Assembly (NCBI RefSeq): GCF_016097555.1 | Contig: NC_054702.1 | Coordinates: 67,631,463 to 67,695,462, forward strand | DNA from: Gigantopelta aegis | Lineage: Eukaryota; Mollusca; Gastropoda; Neomphalida; Peltospiridae | Length of the DNA stretch: 64,000 bases | Direction of reading: 5' to 3' | Shown here: piece after piece, positions 34,000 through 45,777 of the stretch | How the letters are laid out: every line of letters begins with the position of its first letter | How positions within the stretch are numbered: the first letter of the stretch is position 1 | Position numbers and translations under genes: made by a program | Notes under the pieces: model-generated | Told to the model about the DNA's origin: nothing | Seen by the model: the letters and a program-made list of their open reading frames with translations, nothing else | Database searches by the model: none

Positions 34000-34560
34000 A
34001 AGTAAGATTCTCCCCACAGTACCTTCCTCTTGGTGCCGCGTTTGATACATGTCGTAGCAAGTTAGTCCGTAGTAGTAGTAGTAGTAGAACAGAAATCAAT
34101 TAGCATGCAAAGAGAGAAATGGCGATGATAAATCTAAACAACAATAGACAAGTGGTAATTTAAATCTCAACAAGAAGACGGTCAATACATCCGGCAGATT
34201 AGTACTGCTGTGATCCTGCGCAGAAACTGGTAAGTCGCCGACTTAATTAAAGATGGCGTGACTGCACGCGACTTGTACGTGCGGGTCGTGCAACCCACAA
34301 AGACACAGGAGAAACCCTATTTCCTCGACAAAACAGGCATTAAGGTAATACCGATGAGTTGTTCGGATCGTGAAATCGTACCTAACATCGTATTAAAAGA
34401 GAATGTGTGAAAGAAGATCTTGAAGAGGTTTTGTCAGGCTTGAATAATGGCGGTTTCCCGCCAAAACTATTTATTAATTTATACGAAGATTATGGCTTTA
34501 ATTTAAGGAAGCCTGTTTTTCATGTATATGCACGTAAGTCAAAAAAGGCTTTGTAAATTC
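34000..34560. promoter_or_regulatory. Unique stretch with palindromic E2F site
   Basis: TTTCCCGCCAAA at 34454-34465 is a strong E2F dyad, directly preceded by aatggcgg (YY1-like). aagatggcg at 34250 is another YY1-like word. This pairing is typical of promoters, but the ATG at 34447 opens only a 19-codon ORF. Confidence 0.35.
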
Positions 34561-34625
34561 GGTGCTATCTTCAATTACCTGCTCATAAAAAAAGTATCAA
34601 CAAATAATCCCATTCATTAGTGGTA

Positions 34626-34941
34626 GGGGCAGGATTTATCTCAGTCGGTTGAGTGCTCGCTTGAGGTGCTTGTGTCGCAGGATCGAATCACCTCGGAGGA
34701 TCCATTCAGCTGATTGGGTTTTTTCTCGTTCCAATCAGTGCACCACAATTGTACAAAGGCCATGGTATGTGCTTTCCTTTCTGTGGGAAAGTGCATATAA
34801 AAGATCTCTTGCCGCATTAGGCAAAATGTATTGGGTTTCCTCTGATGACTACGAGTCAGAATTACCAAATGTCTGACATCCAGTAGCTGATGATTAATTA
34901 ATCAATGTGCTCCGGTGGTGTCGTTAAACAAAACAAACTTC
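34626..34941 (+). mobile_element. SINE family C, full order
   Basis: Head (ggatttatctcagtcggttg), centre (gtgcaccacaattg, gtgcatataaaagatctctt) and tail (gatgattaattaatcaatgt, gtcgttaaacaaaacaaac). Confidence 0.9.
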
Positions 34942-36573
34942 TGTTGTTATTTGGGGGGTTTTCATTGGTGGAACAAAATTAATTGTATTGCCATGTCATG
35001 CCATATCATATGATACTGTCCTATGCCTTGCAATGTCATGTCGAGTTGTACCTTACTGTACCGAACAATATACCACTTCATACAGTAAAAACCAATTAGA
35101 ACGATATATATAATTGGAGGCAATGTAATAGTGGAAGGGTTTTTTTTCTTCTTGTTGTTGTTGTTGGGGGGGGGGGGGGGGGGGTGGGGGGTCGAGTTAT
35201 TTAATAAGACTAAAAATGTACACTATGGGGGCCTCAAGTGGGAGCGGGCACAGGCCCTCCACCCGAATCTTTACATATATGGCTGCAATAAAATACTATA
35301 AAATAACATAATATACTATAGAATACAGTATTATACTGTATAATGTTATACTAGAAAGCCACCATAAAAATACCCAGCCATCTGAAGACAAGTGAAGCAT
35401 CCGGGTAAATGCATATATACATGTGCATTAAAGTTCCACAAAATTTATTTTTGGAAACATATACACCTGTATACGAATCATTGACCAGCACATGAATGTA
35501 TGTAGTTTTGACCGGCGCTCGGTCCATCCCGTGTCAGGCGGTGTCATAAAGCCATGTCGGGCGCGTCACCCCCCCAGGACAGACGCACATTAAGAGCTAA
35601 TGTCCTGCCTACATTATACACGTCCAGGTCGTTATGCCGTTACCGGCGGCCGGCGTGACGGATGCATGCATAACTAAACGGCCGGGGCCGGTCAAATAGC
35701 CAACGGCGGTGGTCACGAGCGGCCATTTATTGTCCGTTTTGCTTAAAATATTCAACACGTTAAGGTTGCAAACGAAACGGCTTCGGCGCGTATTGATCAT
35801 GCTAATTTGCTTTCTGTCATCAGTTAAACATACGAGTCCTGGGAAATAAAATATGATAACGAAAAAAGATTTTTAGATGTGGATCACAATAAATTAGTGT
35901 TTTCAGTCTTTTTGTTTTCTCTCCCGAGATACTGAATTTTATTCTAAACTTTAATTTTACCTTCCTGTTTCTTTGGCACAGATCTTTACAAATTGTGTTT
36001 TTATTTAACTTTTGAATTGCTATGTTGATTTTCATCATTACTTAATTCATATATTATCATTTATATTTAACTTTGTTTGACACACAATAGTCGATATACT
36101 TAAGTCAGTCAGTCTGTGTTTAATCTGTTAATGCAGACGAAAAATAAGAATATGTTAATTACAAAACAGCCATAAGTAAGGGGGTAATATTCTTGCTATC
36201 TATAAATGTTTAATATCATATAGTCTGAAATCTGTATATTTAATTTTCCAAGAATCAACGAATATAATCAGCGAATGGTGCAGGGTCACCCAATCCCGAT
36301 TGATGCAAATTCATTAATATAACTCCTGCATATAACAAATTTAAATACATTTACTAAAAACTGACAGTTCGGCAAATGGTCTTTTCATAGTTGCATCCCG
36401 TCCTAAGACAAATTCTTGTGTTGCCCCTGTAGCGCTTGTCAAATTATTTATTCTGTCCCGGTGATGGGTACAAACACTGCGCCCAGTACGCCTCTGAACG
36501 TCTGTTAACCAATCACAAGCCTGACTCTGTGCGTGCCCTGTCAATATCCGGTGAAAAGGGTACAGGGGAAAGT
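34942..36573. other. Intergenic, poly-G and a GC-rich island
   Basis: 34985-35060 and 35280-35345 are low-complexity A/T repeats. Poly-G lies at 35166-35194. 36055-36120 carries another SINE tail trace. The island at 35505-35745 is listed separately. Confidence 0.4.
35505..35745. promoter_or_regulatory. CpG- and GC-rich unique island
   Basis: A sharp GC rise against the AT-rich surroundings, dense in CpG, with palindromic ggccggggccgg and accggcggccgg. No repeat family match is seen in the window. A promoter or conserved regulatory element is possible. No ORF is convincing. Confidence 0.35.
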
Positions 36574-36690
36574 CCTATATGCGTGACCTTGCTAGTGGCA
36601 TTTAATAAATATGCTTATGTGTTCCATTTCCTATATGTGTGACCTTGCTAGTGGCATTTAATAAATATGCTTATGTGTTCCATTTCCTAT
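36574..36690. repeat. 56-bp tandem duplication
   Basis: Two almost identical adjacent units carrying gtgaccttgctagtggcatt and atgcttatgtgttccatttc, offset 56 bp and differing at one visible base (gcgtgacc against gtgtgacc). A recent duplication. Confidence 0.9.
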
Positions 36691-36949
36691 GGTTCGAGCA
36701 TACATACATACATACCCAACTTTACGTGTTTATATCAGTTTATGGACAGTTTGTCATTAAAAAAAAAATTCTTTAAATTTGAGTTGTCTCCCCTATCTTC
36801 CCCTCCCCCCCCCCCCCCCCCCCCATCTCATTCATATTTCTGGGATAGCTTAGTTGTTTTGTGGGTAATAGTGGTTTATAATATGTCCGCACTGTTGACT
36901 TTGGTGGTGTATTGGTTAAGTTGTGTACTTTGAAGCTAGAACACAAAGT
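36691..36949. other. Intergenic with poly-C
   Basis: Poly-C at about 36804-36824. No gene. Confidence 0.5.
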
Positions 36950-37165
36950 TAAAGTTTTTTTTTTTTTTTAACGACAATACTAGAGCACATTGATTTATTA
37001 ATCATCGGCTATTGTGTGTCAAACATTTTGTAATTTTAACATATAGTTTTAGAGAGGAAAACCGATACATTTTTTCATTATATAAATATTCTCATAGACA
37101 GGACAGCACACACCAGTCGTGGTGCACTGACTGGAACGAGAAATGGTCCAATGGGCCCACCGAAT
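36950..37165 (-). mobile_element. SINE family B, partial
   Basis: Tail (acgacaatactagagcacat), reduced centre, and body (ggaacgagaaatggtccaat). The head is missing. Confidence 0.65.
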
Positions 37166-37431
37166 AAGACCCGTACACTAACAACTGACACTATATGTTG
37201 TTGTTCGTTTAGTGGGCATGTTTGTTTTTGTTTTTTTGTTTCTTGTTTGTTTTTGTTTGTTTTGCGACTGTTATAGGTTGTTGTTGTTTAGCTTGTTAGC
37301 TTTTTTTGGTGTTTTGGGGTTGTTCTTTGGGGGGGGGGGTAATTTTTTTTTGCGTTTTGGTTTGTTGTTTGGTTCTGCGTTTGTTTGTTGTTGTTTTTAT
37401 TTATTTTCTTATAATTCCTTATATATAAAAG

Positions 37432-37722
37432 AAGGAAGGAAGGAAATGTTTTATTTAACAAAGCACTCAACACATTTTATTTACGGTTATATGGCGTCGG
37501 ACATAATGGTTAAGAACCACACAGATATTGAGAGAGGAAACCCGCTGTCATGGGCTACTCTTTTCGATTAGCAGCAAGGGATCTTTAATATGCACCATCC
37601 CATAGACAGGATAGCACATACCACGGCCTTCGATGTACCAGTCGTGGTGCACTGGCTGGAGCGAGAAATAGCCTAATGGGCCCACTGACGGGGATCGATC
37701 CCAAACCGACCGCGCATTAAGC
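37432..37722 (-). mobile_element. Chimeric SINE: B head with A tail
   Basis: Reverse order: A-type tail (atgttttatttaacaaagca, tatggcgtcggacat), then B-type centre and head (gatcgatcccaaaccgaccg). Same chimera class as 25903-26230. A G/T-rich tract precedes it at 37200-37400. Confidence 0.8.
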
Positions 37723-38003
37723 GAAAAGAGTACTGCTGTTTTATTCTTGGTGCATTTTATTGTTCAAGGTGAAGTACGTTGGATTAATAGCTCTCCGCTG
37801 GGTCTTGTTTACGTCAATATACTTGTTCTACAATTAAGGCAACGACCGCTTTACGACATCGATAAACACTTAGTTCACGGTTCTTTGATGTGCTTGACCA
37901 CCAGGTTGAGTTTACGGTCGTCAAATACAGCAAAAGTGTGAAAATAATTCTAGTAGCGGTACTAGAATGACGTGTGACACAATTTCATTGATGCCATTTT
38001 GTC
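37723..38003. other. Intergenic, unique
   Basis: No feature recognised. Confidence 0.4.
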
Positions 38004-38172
38004 ATAGATGTACTGGCTCCCATTTTGTAGTGGGGGGGGGGGGGAGGCTGATTATTGCCTGAATTGTAAAGCATTTTGTTATATTACGTGTTGCATCACA
38101 GTTCACCCCCCCCCCCCCCACACACACACACAAATACATATAAACCTGTACCTTGTTTCGTACGCTTATGTA
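38004..38172 (+). mobile_element. hAT-type MITE, internally deleted
   Basis: The right end tttcgtacgcttatg and a catag-type left end match the family at 976, with poly-G at 38031-38043 and poly-C at 38106-38118, but the middle is replaced. Target duplication not found. Confidence 0.5.
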
Positions 38173-38294
38173 AAGAAGTGTTTTATTTATCCATCAAAAA
38201 AGTATGGACTGTGTGAAAAGAAAATGAAGCAACAATCGACCATTGTTGTCAGTACCTACGGTATATGTTGAGTACCGTAGTTGCTCATTTGTAA

Positions 38295-38296
<2 letters not shown>

Positions 38297-38391
<95 letters not shown>
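38297..38391. repeat. (AT)47 microsatellite
   Basis: Uninterrupted AT run. The word atattacgtgttgcat lies just after it (38387-38402) and also at 38081-38096. Confidence 0.95.
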
Positions 38392-38392
<1 letters not shown>

Positions 38393-38402
38393 CGTGTTGC
38401 AT

Positions 38403-39159
38403 AGCACGCTGTTTTTAAAAGTAAGCCATGTATCAATATGAACATTTGATCATCAATACACAATTGTAATCATCAATACACAATTATTTGCGCTTGTGTA
38501 AAATATCAACTTCAGACAGTGGGACGTTTTTTTAATCTCCCGATATATACTTTATTATGTGTCAGCATGTCAAGTCCCTCATTGTATGTTAGAGATCTTT
38601 GTTTGAAATGGCCCATCAATGCTTAACGACATCCCAGCACAAACAAAATAAATACATCGGCTATTGGCTGTCATACGTGAGTATATGAATGATGTAATCA
38701 AAATCAATATAATGATTCAAAAGTTATATTAAAACACAGAAAAAAAGAGCAGCAGGCAAACAAAACTACAGCTGCAGTAGCAGCAGTGAAAACATGGAGG
38801 ATTTAGGGCCATTATTCAGAGTGTCATAACATCGCTTCTTGCGTCTTGACATGCGGTATTTTAACCGTTATTTATAAATAAAATATTGATCAATTTAAAA
38901 GGTATTACTCTACGCTCAAGACATGCGTTTGTAACTGTCAATATTTTTAATAGCACTTTTTTCTTTCTATTTTTATGCATAATATTAATAAACTAGTGAC
39001 AATGTAATCCATAAATCTTAGATACACATCGGTTCATTTTTGTGTGTTTGTTGGTAGCGATTGAGTAGCGATGAATGAATGGGGGGGGGGGGGGGGAGAC
39101 GTCTTATCTTTTAATAAAAACATGTTGTTTTGTTAGCAACGCTCTACAATGCGACAACT
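38403..39159. other. Intergenic
   Basis: 38620-38680 holds a SINE tail trace (gcttaacgacatcccagcac). Poly-G lies at 39081-39096. No gene. Confidence 0.4.
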
Positions 39160-39790
39160 GGCGTATAATTAAATCGAGCACGTGCGTGTAGAAAATAGTT
39201 CCACCAGTAACCTGTTAGGGGTTACGCATGTCAGTAGGAGTAATTATAACCCACCGTACGTTAGACTGTAAGTCGTGCATATTTCAACACACGACCTAGA
39301 ATTCGGCGAAAATAAACTATCATGTCAGTTAATTTAGGGCTTCTTTCATATTTAATTCCTCTAATCCCCTGATTTCACATCAATACCGGCATCAGAAAAA
39401 AAAAAAAAAAAAAAGGAAAACATTAATAATCAATCAAGTCACGTGACACCTGTCCTTGTTGATATTTATATTTGATAACAAGCAATCCAGATGCGTACGA
39501 AAACATGTGACACGGAAGCGCGTTGTTTGTCGCGTCCATTTAAACACAAAGAGCTCGATTGAGCGACCAGAAGCCAGTGTGACACTGTGTACACTGCACT
39601 TGCTCCGCCGTGTGCGTTTAACAGGTGGAAAAGCAAACGGATCGGCCATGTAAACAGAACTGAGTCAGCAAGTTGACGTCAGCAATGGAAATATCGAAAG
39701 ATATAGTCCACACGGGCGAAATGACACGAGACTCGGAGAGCCGTCAACAGTTTTCTAGGCTGTGTAGTGTTAGGATAAAAAAGCATATGG
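39160..39790. promoter_or_regulatory. Unique stretch with clustered TF motifs
   Basis: TCACGTGA (39439-39446), the AP-1 word TGAGTCA (39661-39667) and the CRE palindrome TGACGTCA (39674-39681) fall in repeat-free sequence. A minus-strand ORF from ATG 39649 (MADPFAFPPVKRTRRSKCSV) lies within it and could be a short first exon, but no donor is convincing. Confidence 0.3.
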
Positions 39791-39899
39791 ATTCGTATTT
39801 ATCATTTAAAAATATATACTTGTATATCGATATATTAATAATCAGGTAATGTTGGAAGAAAAAGTCATAATTAAAAAAAAAAAATGTTTTAAGATTGAA

Positions 39900-40133
39900 G
39901 AAGGAAATTATTTATTTAACGACACACTCAACACATTTTATTTACGATTATATGGCGTCGGACATATGGTTAAGGACCACACAGATATTGAGGGAGGAAA
40001 CCCGCTGTCGCCACTTCATGGGCTACTCTTTTCGATTAGCAGCAAGGAATATTTTATATGCACCATCCCATAGACAGGATAGCCCATACCACGACCTTTG
40101 ATGTACCAGTCGCGGTGCACTGGCTGGAGCGAG
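39900..40133 (-). mobile_element. SINE with A tail, head-truncated
   Basis: Tail (cacactcaacacattttatt) and centre (gcagcaaggaatattttata) in reverse order, ending ctggctggagcgag. Confidence 0.75.
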
Positions 40134-40404
40134 GTTTTAAGAATGAAACGAGATTAATTAATTATTTATTCTATATGGATTGAAGTTGCCAGTGGTAGAT
40201 CCAAGAGTTGAGTACACTGGTGTAGCCAGGGGTACGTTCAGTCAGCCGTTTGTCGCTAACGCTTGCAAGACTGGTTTCCTGACATCTCAGCTTGGAGACT
40301 ACTAGTATCTGGAAACTTGCAATAACCTGCTAAATAGCAATACGAGGTGATTACCAAATGGATGCACGGGCAGGAATCGAACTTACGTCCAGTCGCGCCT
40401 CAAG

Positions 40405-40700
40405 CGTAAGCTCAGTCGGTTGAGTGCTCGCCCGAGGTGCTTGCGTTGTAGGATCGAACCACCTCGGTGGATCCATTTATCTGATTGGGGTTTTTATCGT
40501 TCCAACCAGTGCACCACAACTGGTCAAAGGCCGTGGTATGTGCTTTTCTGTCTGGGAAAGTGCATATAAACGATCCCTTGCTACAAATGGAAAAATGTAG
40601 TGAGTTTCCTTGCATATATCAGAATGACCAAATGTTTGACATTCAATAGCCGATGATTAAGTAATCAACAGATCTAGTGGTGTATTTAAACAAAACAAAA
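40405..40700 (+). mobile_element. SINE family C, full order
   Basis: Head (gctcagtcggttgagtgctc), centre (accagtgcaccacaactggt) and a tail shortened near gtggtgtatttaaac. Preceding sequence at 40230-40275 holds a MITE end related to 8626-9030. Confidence 0.85.
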
Positions 40701-41456
40701 GTAACCTATCCGTCCTAAGTAAACGGTGAAACCTGATGTATAGAACAACTAGTACCTGTATCGAATGTTTTATCAAGAACTTTTCAAATATGTCCATTCT
40801 GCATACACAATTACATGGGTTATTATGTTATAGAGGCCACCTCTACATAAAGGACAGATTTACATTATTTTGTGTCCTTTATAGACAGGTGTGACTGAAC
40901 AAGATTATTACAGCTCGGAGTATTTTAGACTGCTGCAGCTCCTTTTATTGGATTTGTTCTTGGTTGTGGTGATGGTAATGGTGGTGGTGGTGATGATGAT
41001 GATGATGATGATTATTATTATTATTATTATTATTATTATGACGATGTTGGTGGTGAAGGTGGTGACGACAGTGTTGTTGTTGTTGCCATTATTGTTATTG
41101 TCATGGTTGTTTCTGTCCAAATGGCTTGAACAATATTCTGTGAGAGTTTTTCGTTGAAACTGTTCTGTTTTATCTTTAACGAGTGGTTCCCACCACCTGA
41201 CTAAAGTGAAAACTACCAGACCATTGACCATTCCGCAGGTTTAATATCACTAACGCGTGCCGTGCTTACAAATAGGAACCTATACTTTCTACATGCTAAT
41301 ATGTATTAGCATTATAATATTATATTACCATCAAAGAATGGTAAGCACTGATCAATATATATTTATTCCCTGGCTTTCATGTCAGGACATATTAGCAGGT
41401 ATCGTGAACTTCGAACTTTAGTATACAGACATTGTTCGTGGATCTGGGTGGAGAGA
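40701..41456. other. Intergenic with trinucleotide repeats
   Basis: GGT/GAT/TTA trinucleotide runs at 40973-41040. ORFs across them (Met, Val, Ile repeats) are artefacts. No gene. Confidence 0.5.
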
Positions 41457-41750
41457 GGGGCGGGATTTAGCTCAGTCGGTTGAGTGCTCGCTTGAGGTGC
41501 TTGCGTCGCAGGATCGAATCACCTGATTGGGGTTTTTTCTCATTACAACCAGTGCACCATAACTGGACAAAGGCCGTGGTGTGTGCTTTCCTGTCTGTGG
41601 GAAAGTGCATATAAAACATCCCTTGCTGCATTAGGAAAAATGTAGCGGGTTTCCTCTGATGACTACGAGTCAGAATTACCAAATGTTTGACATCTAATAA
41701 CCGATGATTAATTATCAATGTGCTCCAATGGTGTCGTTAAACAAAGCAAA
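41457..41750 (+). mobile_element. SINE family C, small internal deletion
   Basis: Complete order from ggcgggatttagctcagtcg to gtcgttaaacaaagcaaac, lacking about 20 bp after the head (cgaatcacctgattgggg). Confidence 0.9.
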
Positions 41751-42306
41751 CTTCTTCTTCTTTTTTGAGTGGAGGGTGGCAGGTTCAGGTTTTGTTGTTT
41801 TGGTTTTTGCGTTTTTGTTTAGTGTTTTATTCTTCTATATTTTGGTGAGAGGTGACATATAGATAGACAGACAGACAGACAGAAATCGCAAAAGAAAGAA
41901 AAAAGGAGGAAAAAAGACATCGCGAAAACAAAATGAGGAAAGATAAAAAATCTTTTTTAAAAATTAGAAGTTAGAACATTACTTTTGGCATATTGGCCCG
42001 TTTTAAACTTTACCGTATCACTGAGACATTCTGGTTCAATATATGTTTAATATATGGTAATCTTGGCCTCGATCATTAAACCCGTGGCAACTATAAATAA
42101 AAGCCGCAAGATCGCCAGTATTTTCGTACCCTTCTCGACTCGGCCTTGGATCCTGCCAGTAATTGACAAACTACGCAGAGATCACGATTTTCAATTTTAC
42201 TCGGTAAATAACCGTTAACACCTGGGCAGTTCACAATCTTTTAGATAACACAAGCAGAGTATTTCCAGCCATATATCTATTTCAGTTTTACCTGTGTGAA
42301 AAGTGT
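41751..42306. other. Intergenic
   Basis: A CAGA repeat at 41866-41884. Otherwise unremarkable. Confidence 0.45.
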
Positions 42307-42588
42307 GAGACGTAGCCCAGTGGTAAAGCGATCGGTTGATGCGCGGTTATTTCGTGTTCTAGTCAGTGCACCACGACTGGCACATCAAAGGCTATGGTAT
42401 GTGTTATCATGTCTGTGAGATGGTGCATATAAAAGATCCCTTGCTACTAATGAAAAAAATGCAGCGGGTTTCCTCTCTAAATCTATATGTCAAAATTACC
42501 AAAAATTTGACATCCAACAGCCGATTGTTAATAAATCAATGTGCTCCAGTGGTGTCGTTAAACAAAACAAACTTCAACTTTTTACTTT
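42307..42588 (+). mobile_element. SINE family B, internal deletion in head
   Basis: agacgtagcccagtggtaaa followed directly by gcgcggttatttcgtg, then a complete centre and tail. Confidence 0.85.
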
Positions 42589-43522
42589 AGTATATAAAAG
42601 CGAAAAATAAAAAATAAATATAATATAAAAAATTAAATTACAAAACAAACAATTGACTCATAAACTCAAATTATTTAAATATTTATCCATTAACAATCGT
42701 AGCGGCACTAAACGTTGTGAACTACGAATGGTCTGTACCGACAAATTGATTTGTTTTAATCATCCATTAAGAGTGAAACCGAGAATAAGGTCCATGACGA
42801 CAACAGGTTATTACGCGGTCGTATAATTATACAGGTTAAAATGAGGACAAGAGCACGTAGGAAACTGTCAGTTTATCTCCAGCAATTTAGATAAGCTGTG
42901 TAAGCCACTTGGTGTTAAATTTGATCTGTTTTAGATCATTTAGTGTAAACCACACAACACTTAACAACGTAGCGTACGTGAAGCGTCGGTCGTTTTATTG
43001 TTATTTGCATTAAAGGTGCATTCGCCAAATTGCAAGTGTTATTTATAGCTATCTAACACATCTTTATTTAACAATAATATAAAAATTGTAATGTGTTTCT
43101 ACTCGGCGTAAACAGTAAAACAATGGTTTCCGCGAGAATCCTAGGGGCAAAATTTAAAGTACGTAGGAAATATTTATTGCGTATTCAGTTCATTAAAATG
43201 TGGAGATACAATTTAAGTTTTAACTGTGGAGTCACGTGTTATTCTTTCAATCGTCCTTATTTTGTACCAATATAATATATAAAATATTTGTAAATGAAAG
43301 TATCTGGATGTAAATTTTGTTAGCATGCACAAGAGAAATTAATAAATAGTTTGGTCATTGTGCAAAAACAAGACTGTGTTGAACATCCGCTTACACATTT
43401 AATGTCGGTTGGTTCCATTTTGGTTTTACATTTCACGTTATATTATTTAGACAAAAAAGCTGCATAAAATGGTATTTTTGTATAGTCATGCACAAGAGTC
43501 TCAGAGATATTTTGACAGTTAA
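42589..43522. other. Intergenic, AT-rich
   Basis: No gene recognised. The ORF at 43093-43275 starts without a strong context and has no domain. 43012-43050 resembles a MITE end (ttaaaggtgcattcgcc). Confidence 0.4.
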
Positions 43523-43730
43523 GTTAAAGTTTGTTTTGTTTAATGACACGACTAGATCACGTTGATTTATTCATCATCGGCTACTGAATGTCAAACAGTT
43601 GGTAATTCTGACATATAGTCTCAGTAACTACAGTTTTCCATTAGCAGCAAGGTATGTTTTATATGAACTTTCCCACAGACAGGACAGCACATAAAACGGC
43701 CTTTGATATACTAGTCGCGGGGCACTGAAT
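43523..43730 (-). mobile_element. SINE B/C, head-truncated
   Basis: Tail (gttttgtttaatgacacgac) and centre (ttagcagcaaggtatgtttt) in reverse. Confidence 0.65.
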
Positions 43731-44744
43731 AAGAAAACACATACTTGTTTGATACTATAAGGCGTTCTCAAAAGTTGAACGTAGTCTGGCTCACCAGTCA
43801 CACCCGCTATGTGCAGTTTAAGTCTTTAAGTTTTATTTTCAACAGTTAATAACATAGTCGATGTAGGCCAAGGATGTGGCGTCATTTCTTAGTTATTTTG
43901 GGGATAGGTGGCTCATATTTATACAATTAAAGATATTATCATAGAATACCTTCTCAAATTTTCATTAAAAAGCTTGATTTGTTTAAAGTATTATAATTTC
44001 CGTCATATATTATTCAACACAAGACCACGATTATTATTAATAGACTTAAATAAAGTAGATTGGTACTATATTATAATTTATATTTAAAATGACTGTAAGC
44101 ATTACAACATATAACTTAGAACATTCATTTAAAATTTAAAAAAGTAATAACATTGAAAATGAAAGACACATAATCATTGTAAAATTTAACTGAATGGCGA
44201 CAAATAAAATTATCATCGATTCTATGAACACGCTGTATTATTCTTTCCGTAGATCGTTGCACTTGGTGACCGAGATTTGCCGAAAATAACGCTGTGCTAT
44301 TATTACGTGTAACACCGCGTAATATGATTAGGAACACTAACCTAATTATAGGGCAGTTTTAGCCAGAACAGATTAGAACAGGAAAACCAACAACTTTATT
44401 TGAACTCAGATGACATGAAATCATACGTGAGCAAATAACTACTGGTACATGTACATAATTACAGAAAAACGTAGTAAGTAAATAAATAAATGACTAAGCT
44501 TTGCAATGTAAATGTTTATAAATCACATTAAAGAAATGTACCGATATTATTTAATAGCAGTTTAACAGCTAACGGTATTTAACAATGTTTGGTCTAGTAA
44601 AACGATACTTTTAGTACATACATGAATATTGCTTTTTTAAGAAAAACAAAATGACATTAAAACATATGGTGATGTTAATCACCAACGACATCATCATAAC
44701 ATAAATATCATTTGTAAATGTCTTCCAACTTCGCCTGGTATCTT
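43731..44744. other. Intergenic, AT-rich
   Basis: No feature recognised. The 70-codon minus-strand ORF at 44125-44337 has no domain. Confidence 0.4.
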
Positions 44745-45673
44745 GTGGTAGATATCCGTGATCATGGTATCTCAGTCGTAGATATCCGTGATCATAGTAT
44801 CTCAGTGGTAGATATCCGTGATCAAAGTATCTCAGTGGTACATATCCGTGATCATGGTATCTCAGTGGTAGATATCCGTGATAATAGTCTCTCAGTGGTA
44901 GATATCCGTGATCATAGTATCTCAGTGGTAGATATCCGTGATCATGGTATCTCAGTGGTAGATATCCGTGATCATGGTATCTCAGTGGTAGATATCCGTG
45001 ATCATGGTATCTTAGTGGTAGATATCCGTGATCATGGTATCTCAGTGGTAGATATCCGTGATCATGGTATTTCAGTGGTAGATATCCGTGATCATGGTAT
45101 CTCAGTGGTAGATATCCGTGATCATAGTAGTTCGGTGGCAGATATCCGTGATCTCAGTGGTAGATATCCGTGATCACAGTATCTCAGTGGTAGATATCCG
45201 TGATCACAATATCTCAGTGGTAGATATCCGTGATCATAATATCTCAGTGGTAGATATCTGTGACCATGGTACCTCAGTGGTAGATATCCGTGATCATGGT
45301 ATCTCCGGGGTAGATATCTGTGATCATGGTATATCAGTGGTAGATATCCATGATCATTGTATCTCAGTGGTAGATATCCGTGATCATGGTATCTCAGTGG
45401 TAGATATCTGTGCTCATGGTATATCAGTGGTAGATATCCGTGATCATAGTATCTCGGTGGTAGATATCAGTGATCATAGTATCTCAGTGGTAGATATCCG
45501 TGATGATAGTATCTCAGTGGTCGATATCTGTGATCATAGTATCTCAGTGGTAGATATCCGTGATCATGGTATCTCAGTGGTAGATATCCGTGATGATAGT
45601 CTCTCAGTGGTAGATATCCGTGATCATAGTACCTCACTGGTAAATATCCGTGATCATAGTACCTCACTGGTAG
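44745..45673 (+). repeat. 30-bp minisatellite, about 31 units
   Basis: The unit gatatccgtgatcatggtat plus ctcagtggta repeats with few substitutions. Because 30 is divisible by three, it gives long ORFs repeating VVDIRDHGIS on the plus strand and YYDHGYLPLR on the minus strand. One unit near 45136-45157 lacks 8 bp, which breaks the plus-strand ORF into two. Each unit holds the palindromes GATATC and TGATCA. Many unit-to-unit changes alter the amino acid (GGT to AGT, CAT to AAT), so protein-level selection is not apparent. Confidence 0.95.
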
Positions 45674-45777
45674 GGCATTGTGGGCGATCGATCCTACGAA
45701 CCATGGTAAGCGTTCTTCTACCGAACTACATCATATCCCTGTTTAAATTTTGGTTTAGCCCGTTTACCGTTCGAGAG

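Noticed and set aside
34626-34700. tRNA genes with A- and B-box-like sequences
   Set aside because: All tRNA-like segments are followed by the SINE central block and tail. They are SINE heads, not free tRNA genes.
40891-41231. Hydrophobic ORFs on both strands as a membrane protein
   Set aside because: They arise from GGT/GAT/TTA trinucleotide runs.
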